From assembly GCA_029239575.1 (NCBI GenBank), contig JARBUP010000217.1, forward strand, positions 1 through 6,064: 6,064 bases of DNA. The letters run 5' to 3'. Shown one piece after another: positions 1 through 5,902 of this stretch; within the stretch, counting starts at the first letter, position 1, and every line of letters begins with the position of its first letter. Origin of the DNA: Bacillota bacterium (GTDB lineage: Bacteria > Bacillota > Clostridia > Tissierellales > Sedimentibacteraceae). A model generated the notes under the pieces. That model saw only the letters and a list, made by a program, of their open reading frames with translations. It searched no databases and was not told the DNA's origin. The translations under genes were made by a program, and so were the position numbers.

Positions 1-270
1 TACATAGTCAGCGTGGCCTGGGCAGTCAACGTGAGCGTAGTGTCTAGCTGCAGTTTCATATTCAACGTGTGCTGTTGAAATTGTGATTCCTCTTTCTCTC
101 TCTTCTGGTGCTTTATCGATATTAGCGAAATCTACAGCTTCACCAGTACCATTTCTGTCATGTAATGTTTTTGTTATTGCTGCTGTTAATGTAGTTTTAC
201 CGTGGTCTACGTGTCCGATTGTTCCAACGTTAACATGTGGTTTATTTCTTTCAAATTTTTGCTTTGCCAT
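1..270 (-). CDS. tuf: Elongation factor Tu, N-terminal 90 residues (3' end outside window)
   Basis: EF-Tu is the cytoplasmic GTPase that carries aminoacyl-tRNA to the ribosomal A site. The visible 90 codons cover the start of the G domain. They contain the P-loop G1 motif GHVDHGKT (residues 19-26), the switch I segment RGITI with the Mg-coordinating Thr63, and the G3 motif DCPGH (82-86), whose His86 matches the catalytic histidine of E. coli EF-Tu (His84). The family is about 395 residues long, so roughly three quarters of the gene lies beyond position 1. The ATG at 268-270 is preceded by a strong GGAGGAAACAA ribosome binding site. The gene follows tRNA-Thr with a 98-nt gap, in which I see no clear terminator and only a poor promoter match, so read-through from the tRNA promoter is plausible. 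Placement of tuf after sigH is known from several clostridia. A second tuf copy in the str operon is possible but cannot be seen here. Confidence 0.97.
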   Translation of the reverse strand, partial: MAKQKFERNKPHVNVGTIGHVDHGKTTLTAAITKTLHDRNGTGEAVDFANIDKAPEERERGITISTAHVEYETAARHYAHVDCPGHADYV

Positions 271-368
271 TTGTTTCCTCCATATTTTTTATACTTATGT
301 ATATTTTAAATTTAATTTCTATCCAAAACCCAATGAACATTATTCAATGTGGCTTTGATTGCCGCATT

Positions 369-444
369 TGGAGCCTACGAGCAGATTCGAACTGCCGACC
401 TCTTCATTACCAATGAAGTGCTCTGCCGACTGAGCTACGCAGGC
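369..444 (-). tRNA. tRNA-Thr, anticodon GGT
   Basis: A complete 76-nt cloverleaf including an encoded CCA end (369-371). The acceptor stem GCCTGCG/CGTAGGC has one G-T wobble. The D arm is GCTC/GAGC. The anticodon arm CTTCA-TTGGTAA-TGAAG places GGT at positions 34-36 of the tRNA (409-411 in the window). The variable loop is AGGTC, and the T arm GGCAG-TTCGAAT-CTGCT carries the standard TTCGA core. The GGT anticodon reads ACC and ACT threonine codons. It lies between sigH and tuf and has its own near-consensus promoter. The same tRNA-Thr(GGU)-next-to-tuf pairing is known from the E. coli thrT-tufB operon. Confidence 0.97.
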
Positions 445-455
445 ATATCTACATT

Positions 456-484
456 ATTTTACTATTAACTGAAAATGTTGTCAA
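456..484 (-). promoter_or_regulatory. Sigma-A-type promoter for tRNA-Thr (and probably tuf)
   Basis: On the minus strand a perfect -35 box TTGACA (479-484) is followed after exactly 17 nt by a -10 box TAAAAT (456-461), one mismatch from consensus. The tRNA 5' end at 444 lies about 11 nt downstream of the -10 box, as expected for a stable-RNA promoter with a very short leader. No equally good promoter is seen between the tRNA and tuf, so this one may drive both. Confidence 0.85.
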
Positions 485-488
485 TAGT

Positions 489-517
489 AAAAACAAAAAA
501 GTGCTTTTGACTGCAAC
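489..517 (-). terminator. Weak terminator-like hairpin after sigH
   Basis: Just after the sigH stop the minus strand reads GTTGC, an 8-nt loop and GCAC. These can pair as four base pairs with one bulged T, and are followed by TTTTTTG and further T's. The T-tract is convincing but the stem is too short and bulged for a strong intrinsic terminator. Partial termination of the sigH transcript is possible. Read-through into tRNA-Thr cannot be excluded. Confidence 0.25.
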
Positions 518-522
518 TCAGA

Positions 523-1170
523 TTATTTTAATTGTGTTTTATGTATTTTTTTTCGTATTCTTTGTACTGCATTATCAATTGATTTAGTATCTTTCTTTAA
601 GGCATAAGAAATTTCTTCATATGTTTTACCTTTTGTGTATTCATTTAATACTTCTATTTCAAAACGGCTTAATACTTCTTCAGTAATTTTTTTATATTCA
701 TTTATATGTTCTTTATGAATTAAAACGTTTTCTGGAATTATTTCTTCCTTTTCAGCTAATTTTTCAATTATGCTTTCGCTGTATTCTGACTCAGAGTTGA
801 AATCATACATAGAAATTATATTTAATGTTCGATGTGATTTATTTTTTCTTATAGCAGATATTAATTGTCTTCTAACACATACTTCTGCAAAATACTTAAA
901 ATTATCATTAATATAATAATTAAAATTTTTAACTGCATTTACAAATCCAATCATTGCTTCCTGAAATAAATCGTCTGAATCCGCACCCAAAATATAAAAA
1001 GAACTAACCATTTTCCTAACTAAAAAAGAATATTTAACGTACAGATATTTTTCAGCTCTTTCTTCGCCCAATCTTATTTTTTGAATAAGTTCAATATCTG
1101 TAAGTTTTTCATATTCAACTGTATCATCATAACATACGCTTCCTTTGAATAAAGCTATTGAATTATTCAT
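523..1170 (-). CDS. sigH: RNA polymerase sigma factor SigH (Spo0H family)
   Basis: A 215-residue sigma-70-family factor, close to the 218 residues of B. subtilis SigH. SigH directs transition-phase and early sporulation transcription in endospore-forming Firmicutes. Region 2 covers about residues 35-112. It includes the conserved core stretch LGADSDDLFQEAMIGF (61-76), where the family has the pattern IGADREDIxQEGMIG, then FAEVCVRRQLISAI (94-107). Region 4, with its helix-turn-helix, covers about 160-210 and ends in the family signature KSIDNAVQRIRKKI (196-209). The linker after region 2 (around 112-135) is diverged from the SLDKPI-type sequence of Bacillus. The ATG start at 1168-1170 has the ribosome binding site AGAGGG six nt upstream. 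The gene follows rae1 by 60 nt, has its own sigma-A-type promoter in that gap, and precedes tRNA-Thr. The family call is firm; a sporulation role in this organism is inferred from the family. Confidence 0.95.
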   Translation of the reverse strand: MNNSIALFKGSVCYDDTVEYEKLTDIELIQKIRLGEERAEKYLYVKYSFLVRKMVSSFYILGADSDDLFQEAMIGFVNAVKNFNYYINDNFKYFAEVCVRRQLISAIRKNKSHRTLNIISMYDFNSESEYSESIIEKLAEKEEIIPENVLIHKEHINEYKKITEEVLSRFEIEVLNEYTKGKTYEEISYALKKDTKSIDNAVQRIRKKIHKTQLK

Positions 1171-1197
1171 GATTTCCCTCTAACTTATTTTGATAAA

Positions 1198-1226
1198 ATT
1201 ATATTTCATTATTTAAAATTCGTCAA
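1198..1226 (-). promoter_or_regulatory. Near-consensus sigma-A-type promoter for sigH
   Basis: On the minus strand TTGACG (1221-1226) and a perfect TATAAT (1198-1203) are separated by exactly 17 nt. The element sits in the 60-nt gap between the rae1 stop (1231) and the sigH start (1170), leaving a leader of roughly 20 nt that carries the AGAGGG ribosome binding site. This suggests that sigH can be transcribed independently of the gltX-rae1 operon. Confidence 0.85.
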
Positions 1227-1230
1227 GATG

Positions 1231-1749
1231 TTAACTATTTTTAATTAGTTTTTGTAATTTTATTAAAATTTCAGGATCAATTATTTGGTCTATATTTGTT
1301 CCTTTTTGTCGAGGTGTATCAGTTATTGTCCTAATATTTTTTTTAGTGTTTTCTAATTCCATTATCATTTCCTGAGCAGAAATTCTTGTTCCGCCCCTTG
1401 CTAATACAATTTGTTGTATAGAATTGTCTGAAGTAGCAACTTGAACTCTTTCATATCTTCCTATTTTGTCAAGCTGCTTTTCTATATAACTATCTGCAGT
1501 TTCATGCTCTTTTGTGTAAACTATTTCTATTCCATCAACTTTTTCTTTTTTTTCTAAACTTCCTTTTACTAAATGGGCATCAAAAACAATAATAACTTTA
1601 ATACCCCTGTATGCTTGATATTCAACTAAAAGTTCTATAAGCTTAATTCTGCTATTTTCAATATTTCTTGACATATCTTTATAATAGGACCATTGGTTTA
1701 TAATGTTGTATCCATCTATGAACAAATATTCTTTTTTTGTGCGAGGCAT
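1231..1749 (-). CDS. rae1: NYN/PIN-like endoribonuclease Rae1 (YacP family)
   Basis: A 172-residue protein of the YacP family. B. subtilis Rae1 is a ribosome-associated endoribonuclease that cleaves mRNA in the A site in a translation-dependent way. The family signatures occur in order: LFIDGYNII (9-17) with the first acidic residue Asp12, VIIVFDAHLVKG (52-63) with Asp57, TKEHETADSYIEK (79-91) with Asp86, and VATSDNS (104-110) with Asp108. These acidic residues form the expected metal-binding centre of the NYN fold. The ATG at 1747-1749 is preferred because AAGGGG lies about nine nt upstream and MPRTKKEYLFIDGYN matches the usual family N-terminus. An upstream in-frame ATG at 1803 would add 18 residues overlapping rlmB and lacks family support. 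The start lies two nt after the rlmB stop, implying translational coupling. A well-conserved gene at its usual locus between rlmB and sigH; activity is inferred from B. subtilis. Confidence 0.92.
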   Translation of the reverse strand: MPRTKKEYLFIDGYNIINQWSYYKDMSRNIENSRIKLIELLVEYQAYRGIKVIIVFDAHLVKGSLEKKEKVDGIEIVYTKEHETADSYIEKQLDKIGRYERVQVATSDNSIQQIVLARGGTRISAQEMIMELENTKKNIRTITDTPRQKGTNIDQIIDPEILIKLQKLIKNS

Positions 1750-1751
1750 TT

Positions 1752-2480
1752 TTATATGCCCCTTTGCTTCATAACTTCGTATATAATAATTGAAGCCGCA
1801 CATGATGCGTTTAAAGAATTAACATTGCCCTTCATAGGAATTTTTATTAGCGAATCACAATTTTCTTTTACTAATCTTGCAATACCCGATCCTTCACTTC
1901 CAATAACTAAACCAACAGCACCATCAAATTTTTCTTCGTAAACATTTTTTCCAGCCATGTCAGCGCCATAAATCCAAAATCCTTGCGCTTTTAATTCTTT
2001 TATTGTTTGATTGATATTTGTAACTCTTGCAACTGGCAAATATTCAACAGCTCCAGCAGATGATTTTGCAACTATACCATTTACTTGAGCAGCTCGTCTT
2101 TTCGGAATAATTACACCATGAGCACCTAAACATTCAGCAGAACGAATAATAGCACCTAAATTATGAACATCTGTTATTTCATCAAGAATTATTACAAATG
2201 GTTTTTCGCCTTTTCTTGAAGCATATTTTATGACATCATCTATTTCTTTATACTCATATTCCATAGCTTCAGCTATAATCCCCTGATGTCTTCCGTTTTC
2301 ACTTATTTTATCAAGAGCTTTTTTATCAACATATTTAACTAATATATGTCTTTCTTTTGCCAAATTTAAAATTTCAGTTATGCCACCTTGAACAGTTTCT
2401 TTACTTATTAATATTTTATCTATTTGAACATCATTTTTTAATGCTTCAATTACTGGGTTTCTTCCTTCTATTACTCTCAT
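1752..2480 (-). CDS. rlmB: 23S rRNA (guanosine-2'-O-)-methyltransferase RlmB, SPOUT/TrmH family
   Basis: A 242-residue SPOUT-class methyltransferase. RlmB of E. coli 2'-O-methylates G2251 in the P loop of 23S rRNA using S-adenosylmethionine. The N-terminal substrate-binding domain (about 1-75) opens with RVIEGRNPVIEAL. The C-terminal trefoil-knot domain has motif 1 NLGAIIRSAE (107-116) with Asn107 and Arg113, motif 2 VIGSEGSGI (192-200) with Glu196, and motif 3 IPMKGNVNSLNAS (214-226). Length is normal for the family (about 240-250). The ATG at 2478-2480 is the only reasonable start, since an in-frame stop lies three codons upstream. Its ribosome binding site is unusual: the nearest candidate, AAAGGA, is 14 nt away. 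Several clostridial and Bacillus relatives at this locus are annotated as RlmB or YacO. The exact target nucleotide cannot be read from sequence, and a tRNA-targeting TrmH-like role is a less likely alternative. Confidence 0.93.
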   Translation of the reverse strand: MRVIEGRNPVIEALKNDVQIDKILISKETVQGGITEILNLAKERHILVKYVDKKALDKISENGRHQGIIAEAMEYEYKEIDDVIKYASRKGEKPFVIILDEITDVHNLGAIIRSAECLGAHGVIIPKRRAAQVNGIVAKSSAGAVEYLPVARVTNINQTIKELKAQGFWIYGADMAGKNVYEEKFDGAVGLVIGSEGSGIARLVKENCDSLIKIPMKGNVNSLNASCAASIIIYEVMKQRGI

Positions 2481-2509
2481 CTTATTTTACATTTTCCTTT
2501 TCATTTGAA

Positions 2510-2962
2510 TTATTTATTATCCATATTATCCATATTATTTGCAATATCAATTATTTTATTAAAAAGCTCCATAAGTCTATCCAATTCATTATTAAGGTAT
2601 AAATAACCAAACATTGTCTCAAACCCAGTTGCATATCTGTATTCTAATAAATCTGCATTTTTAGGAGAGGATGTTACTTTAGCATTTCTTCCTCTTTTAA
2701 TCATTCTTATTTCTTCTTCATTTAAAATAGGTAAAAGCTCTTTCACAAAATTAGCCTGTGCTTTTGCCCTAACAAATTTAACAGCATATTTGTGCATTTT
2801 ATTAACATTTAAATCATGTTTTTTTAAAATATAGCTTCTAACTAAAAGTTCATATACGCTATCGCCTGCATAGGCAAGCTGTGCAGGCGAATACATTATA
2901 ATTTTATCTTTGTCTTTATCTTCTTTATTTTCTATTTTTCTGATTAATTCATTATCTTCCAA
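2510..2962 (-). CDS. mrnC: Mini-ribonuclease III (MrnC), 23S rRNA maturation
   Basis: A 150-residue RNase III catalytic domain without a dsRNA-binding domain, as in B. subtilis MrnC (143 residues), which trims the ends of 23S precursor rRNA with help from ribosomal protein L3. The signature LAYAGDSVYE (29-38) holds catalytic Asp34. It is followed by VRAKAQANFV (64-73), the GRNAK motif (91-95), YRYATGFE (108-115), and FETMFGYLYL (114-123) with the second catalytic acidic residue Glu115. The C-terminus is a short repetitive tail (NMD twice). The start is most likely TTG at 2960-2962, 19 nt inside cysS, with AAGGTG just upstream. The frame's first ATG (codon 23) would leave only six residues before LAYAGD, probably too few for the fold. 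The 19-nt overlap with cysS suggests translational coupling. Family call firm, start moderately sure. Confidence 0.92.
   Translation of the reverse strand: MEDNELIRKIENKEDKDKDKIIMYSPAQLAYAGDSVYELLVRSYILKKHDLNVNKMHKYAVKFVRAKAQANFVKELLPILNEEEIRMIKRGRNAKVTSSPKNADLLEYRYATGFETMFGYLYLNNELDRLMELFNKIIDIANNMDNMDNK
2516..2538. repeat. 9-bp tandem repeat at the 3' end of mrnC
   Basis: On the plus strand the unit ATTATCCAT occurs twice perfectly (2516-2524 and 2525-2533), followed by a partial third copy ATTAT (2534-2538). The unit length is a multiple of three, so gains or losses keep the frame. It encodes the Asn-Met-Asp repeat in the mrnC C-terminal tail, outside the catalytic domain. Confidence 0.7.
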
Positions 2963-4368
2963 TTGACACCTTGCCTTGTATCTTCTAAAACAATTCCTTT
3001 TTCCAAAAGTTCATTTCTTATGGAATCTGCTAAAGCAAAATTTTTATTTTTCTTTGCTTCTGTTCTTTTTTGAATCATTTCTTCTATATATTTAACTTCT
3101 TGATCATCAACACTATCATTTTTATTTTCTTCCTCAAAGTTCAATAAACTTAGGGATAAAACTTTCTCAAAATCTTCAACTAAATATAGTTTTTCTGAAG
3201 AATTTAAATCATCAGCTTTTAATAATTCATATAAAACTGTTATTGCATTTGCAGTGTTTAAATCATTTTCTATATGTGATTTAAAATCATTTTTATATTT
3301 GTTTACTGCTTCAGTTATTTCTTCTTTTGTACCATTTTGTAAATCTGCAACTGTTTTAACACGACTTTTTAATTTAAAATATGCATTTTCAGCAGATTTT
3401 AATGAGTCAAATGTAAATGCAAGCTGTTTTCTGTAATGAGAATTTAAAATAAAATATCTATACGATAAAGGATTGAATCCCTTTTTCTCAAGTAATGATA
3501 ATGTTAAAAATTCACCGCTTGATTTACTCATTTTTCCTTCATTGTCTAATAAAAATTCTCCATGCCACCAATATTTTACCCATTGTTTACCTGTATAACT
3601 TTCAGTTTGGGCAATTTCATTTGTGTGATGAACGGGAATGTGGTCAACTCCACCACAGTGAATATCCATTTGTTCACCAAGATTTTTTAAACTTATTACA
3701 GAACATTCAATATGCCATCCTGGATAACCTATACCCCATGGTGACTCCCATTTCATTGCTTGATTTTCAAATTTAGATTTTGTAAACCATAATACGAAAT
3801 CCTGTGGATTTTTCTTGTGCAAATCTTCTGTAACTTCATCTCTTGAAGCTGTTTGAAGAGTATCTAAATCCAATTTCGAAAGTTTTGTATAATTCTCTAC
3901 TTTAGTTATATCAAAATAAACATTGCCATTTGCAACATATGTAAAACCCTTTTGTTCAAGAGTTTTAATAAATTCTATATATTCATTTATATAGTCTGTC
4001 GCTTTAGCTATTACATCTGCTTTTTTTATATTTAATTTTACTATATCTTTAAAAAATGCATCCGTATAATACTGTGCAATTTCCCAAACAGTTTTATTTT
4101 CACGTTTAGCACCTTTTAACATTTTGTCTTCACCTTCATCTGAATCAGACTCAAGGTGTCCAACATCCGTTATGTTCATTACTCGTTTAACATTATATCC
4201 TACATATCTCAAAGTTTTTTCAAGTATATCTTCATGTATGTACATTCTTAAATTGCCTATGTGAGCATAGTTGTATACTGTTGGTCCGCAAGTATACATA
4301 CGTACTAAATTTTCATCTATGGGTTTAAAATTTTCTATTGATCTTGATAGCGTATTATAAAGTTCCAT
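2944..4368 (-). CDS. cysS: Cysteinyl-tRNA synthetase (class I)
   Basis: A 474-residue class I aminoacyl-tRNA synthetase that attaches cysteine to tRNA-Cys using ATP. It has the class I HIGH-type motif HIGN (36-39) within TCGPTVYNYAHIGNLR, and the KMSKS motif (279-283). The four ligands of the substrate-selecting zinc site are visible at Cys27, Cys222, His247 and Glu251, with the same internal spacing as E. coli Cys28/Cys209/His234/Glu238. The segment DVGHLESDSDEGEDKM (68-83) is the longer variant seen in part of the family. All catalytic elements are intact and length is normal (about 460-475). The ATG at 4366-4368 has GAAAGGCAGG upstream and lies 17 nt after the gltX stop, so it is almost certainly in the same transcript. 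Its 3' end overlaps mrnC by 19 nt. It should be translated independently of the broken gltX, though the untranslated gltX remnant upstream could reduce its expression. Confidence 0.97.
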   Translation of the reverse strand: MELYNTLSRSIENFKPIDENLVRMYTCGPTVYNYAHIGNLRMYIHEDILEKTLRYVGYNVKRVMNITDVGHLESDSDEGEDKMLKGAKRENKTVWEIAQYYTDAFFKDIVKLNIKKADVIAKATDYINEYIEFIKTLEQKGFTYVANGNVYFDITKVENYTKLSKLDLDTLQTASRDEVTEDLHKKNPQDFVLWFTKSKFENQAMKWESPWGIGYPGWHIECSVISLKNLGEQMDIHCGGVDHIPVHHTNEIAQTESYTGKQWVKYWWHGEFLLDNEGKMSKSSGEFLTLSLLEKKGFNPLSYRYFILNSHYRKQLAFTFDSLKSAENAYFKLKSRVKTVADLQNGTKEEITEAVNKYKNDFKSHIENDLNTANAITVLYELLKADDLNSSEKLYLVEDFEKVLSLSLLNFEEENKNDSVDDQEVKYIEEMIQKRTEAKKNKNFALADSIRNELLEKGIVLEDTRQGVNWKIMN

Positions 4369-4385
4369 ATGACCTGCCTTTCATA

Positions 4386-5087
4386 TTAAAGCATATTTAT
4401 TACAAATTTTAATCTATTAATTGTTGTTTCTTTACCAAGAGCTACTAATATTTTATCCATTTCTGGTCCATGCTGTTGTCCTGTTACTGCGCATCTTACT
4501 GGCATGAATAAATTTTTACCCTTTGCACCTGTTTTTTTCTTTAAAACATTAAATATTCCCCCTGCAAATTCAGGTGTTATTTCATCTATTGCTTCAAGCT
4601 CTTCTACAAATGATTCAAGAAGTCCTTTAACATGTTCTAATTTAACCATACTTAAAGCTTCTTCTGTTTCAAATTCCACAGTATCCCCAAAGAATATGCT
4701 CATATGATTTACTATTTCATTTACATAATTTAATCTTTCTTTTAATGCATCTGTAACTAAAACAATCCACTCGAATTTATCATCGGTTTCTTTTTCAGTC
4801 ATTAAACCTGATTCTATAATAGCTGGTACTGCAAGTTTTGCAATTCTTTCAGCTGAAGATTCTTTAATATAATGGTTATTAACCCAATTTAATTTATCAA
4901 CATCAAAAATACCGCCAGTTTTAGAAACTCTGTCAAAATCAAATTCTTCAATTAGCTCTTCCAAGGAGAAAATTTCTTTATTATCTTTTGGGCTCCAACC
5001 TACTAAAGCTAAATAATTTATTAAAGCTTCAGGTAAATATCCTTTATCTTTAAAATCAGATGTTGCAACATCACCTTGACGCTTGCT
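4386..5087 (-). pseudogene. gltX: GluRS C-terminal remnant (KMSKS tail plus anticodon-binding domain)
   Basis: An open frame of 233 residues beginning at the junction with SKRQGDVA, then KGYLPEALINYLALVGWS, FSLEELIEEF and the alpha-helical anticodon-binding domain, ending at the natural stop. Stop codon TGA (5091-5093) closes this frame just upstream of the junction. No ribosome binding site precedes the possible internal TTG start at 4964, which falls mid-domain. It is not expected to be translated, and its sequence shows no further decay, suggesting that any real break is recent. Confidence 0.8.
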
Positions 5088-5787
5088 ATATCATTTTTTG
5101 TTTTGGAGTAGAAGTAAGCCATTCTTCCCCTCTTACAACATGTGTTATTCCCATTAAATTATCATCAACAACAACAGCAAAATGATATGTCGGGAAACCA
5201 TCTGATTTAATTAAAACTTGATCATCAACTTCTGATGAATTTATTGTAATATCACCTTTTACTATATCGCTAAATGTTATGTCTACATTTTCAGGTATAT
5301 TCAATCTTATAACATATTGTTCACCAGCTGCTATTTTTGCCTGCACTTCTTCTTTAGACATATTAACGCAGTGTTTATCATACATAGGAGTTTTATTTTG
5401 TTCCTTTTGTTCTTCTCTAACTTTATCTAATCTTTCTTTTGAACAAAAACAATAGTATGCATGACCATTGTCAATTAATTCTTTTATGTATTTTTGATAT
5501 ATAGGAAGTCTTTCAGATTGGATGTATGGACCAAATTCACCTTTTTGAACCACTTTATTATCTTCAACAAAAACACCTTCATCGTGTTTAATTCCAGCCC
5601 ACAATAAAGAATCAATTAAGTTTTCCATCGCTCCTTCAACAAAACGAGTTTGATCAGTATCTTCAATTCTTAATATGTATTTACCATTATTTTTATTAGC
5701 ATATAAATAACAGTATAATGCCGTTCTAAGGCCTCCAATATGTAAATAGCCAGTAGGGCTTGGTGCAAATCTTAATCTAACAGTCAT
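5086..5787 (-). CDS. gltX: GluRS N-terminal fragment (truncated catalytic domain)
   Basis: The still translatable first part of the broken gltX, 233 residues. It holds the HIGH-type motif HIGG (16-19) in FAPSPTGYLHIGGLRTALY, the IEDTD stretch that follows the nucleotide fold, and the zinc-finger-like insertion YYCFCSKE...YDKHC of bacterial GluRS. It continues to VVRGEEWLTSTPK in the acceptor-binding region. It ends at TAG two codons after KQK and lacks the KMSKS-type loop and the whole anticodon-binding region. If made, it should be inactive and probably unstable. Confidence 0.8.
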   Translation of the reverse strand: MTVRLRFAPSPTGYLHIGGLRTALYCYLYANKNNGKYILRIEDTDQTRFVEGAMENLIDSLLWAGIKHDEGVFVEDNKVVQKGEFGPYIQSERLPIYQKYIKELIDNGHAYYCFCSKERLDKVREEQKEQNKTPMYDKHCVNMSKEEVQAKIAAGEQYVIRLNIPENVDITFSDIVKGDITINSSEVDDQVLIKSDGFPTYHFAVVVDDNLMGITHVVRGEEWLTSTPKQKMI

Positions 5788-5873
5788 TAAAATTTATTCC
5801 TCCGTTTTTTTATCTATTTAAAGTTATATTTTTCATTAGAAAAAAGCCTTTAACAGACTCTATCTCAATCAAT

Positions 5874-5902
5874 ATTATATATTAAGCACAAAATAGTATC
5901 AA
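5874..5902 (-). promoter_or_regulatory. Sigma-A-type promoter for the gltX-cysS-mrnC-rlmB-rae1 operon
   Basis: On the minus strand TTGATA (5897-5902) and a perfect TATAAT (5874-5879) are separated by exactly 17 nt. The predicted start near 5867 gives a leader of about 80 nt before the gltX ATG (5785-5787), with GGAGGA at 5798-5803. The leader is too short for a T-box and I see no T-box core sequence. Confidence 0.8.

Larger units (their letters stand above)
4386..5787 (-). pseudogene. gltX: Glutamyl-tRNA synthetase gene, broken by an internal deletion and frame change
   Basis: GluRS charges tRNA-Glu (and, in many Firmicutes, tRNA-Gln before amidation by GatCAB). Both ends are intact: the start has a GGAGGA ribosome binding site (5798-5803) and a good promoter, and the stop lies 17 nt before cysS. 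Codons 1-233 encode the Rossmann catalytic domain up to EEWLTSTPKQKMI and then hit TAG (5086-5088). Homology resumes in another frame at 5087 with SKRQGDVA and continues for 233 residues to the normal end. In intact homologues about 25 residues separate these points, including the first residues of the KMSKS-type loop (here K-x-S-K-R). The two parts total 466 residues; with the missing piece the protein would be about 490, normal for the family. One extra base (5088) remains at the junction, so a loss of roughly 74 bp is inferred. Neither product can be an active enzyme. Either the lesion is real and another GluRS exists, or the assembly is wrong here. Confidence 0.88.

Noticed and set aside
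296..324. Promoter directly upstream of tuf (TTGGAT-17-TATACA)
   Set aside because: Only three of six -35 and four of six -10 bases match, in AT-rich sequence where such matches are common. Not strong enough to annotate.
330..352. Hairpin between tRNA-Thr and tuf (TGAA/TTCA arms)
   Set aside because: Only four base pairs then a mismatch, and no following T-tract, so not a terminator or convincing regulator.
83..358. Plus-strand open frame of 91 codons opposite tuf
   Set aside because: It is the antisense of the tuf N-terminus and its leader, with no ribosome binding site and no recognisable domain. The minus-strand EF-Tu match is unambiguous.
1750..1803. 18-residue N-terminal extension of Rae1 from the ATG at 1803
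   Set aside because: It overlaps the rlmB coding end, lacks a good ribosome binding site and is not part of the family. The ATG at 1749 has AAGGGG at suitable spacing.
1693..1941. Plus-strand open frame across the rae1-rlmB junction
   Set aside because: It lies opposite two well-identified genes and shows no family motif or ribosome binding site.
3495..3776. Plus-strand open frame of 93 codons within cysS
   Set aside because: A shadow frame opposite the conserved zinc-site region of cysS. The other plus-strand frames inside rlmB, mrnC, cysS and gltX are rejected for the same reason.
5085..5100. Programmed ribosomal frameshift or transcriptional slippage on the A6 run in gltX
   Set aside because: All three frames meet a stop at or soon after this site before joining the C-terminal frame, and about 25 conserved residues are absent, so slippage could not restore the enzyme.
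5788..5866. T-box riboswitch ahead of gltX
   Set aside because: The leader is only about 80 nt, lacks the T-box core sequence and has no strong terminator/antiterminator pair.
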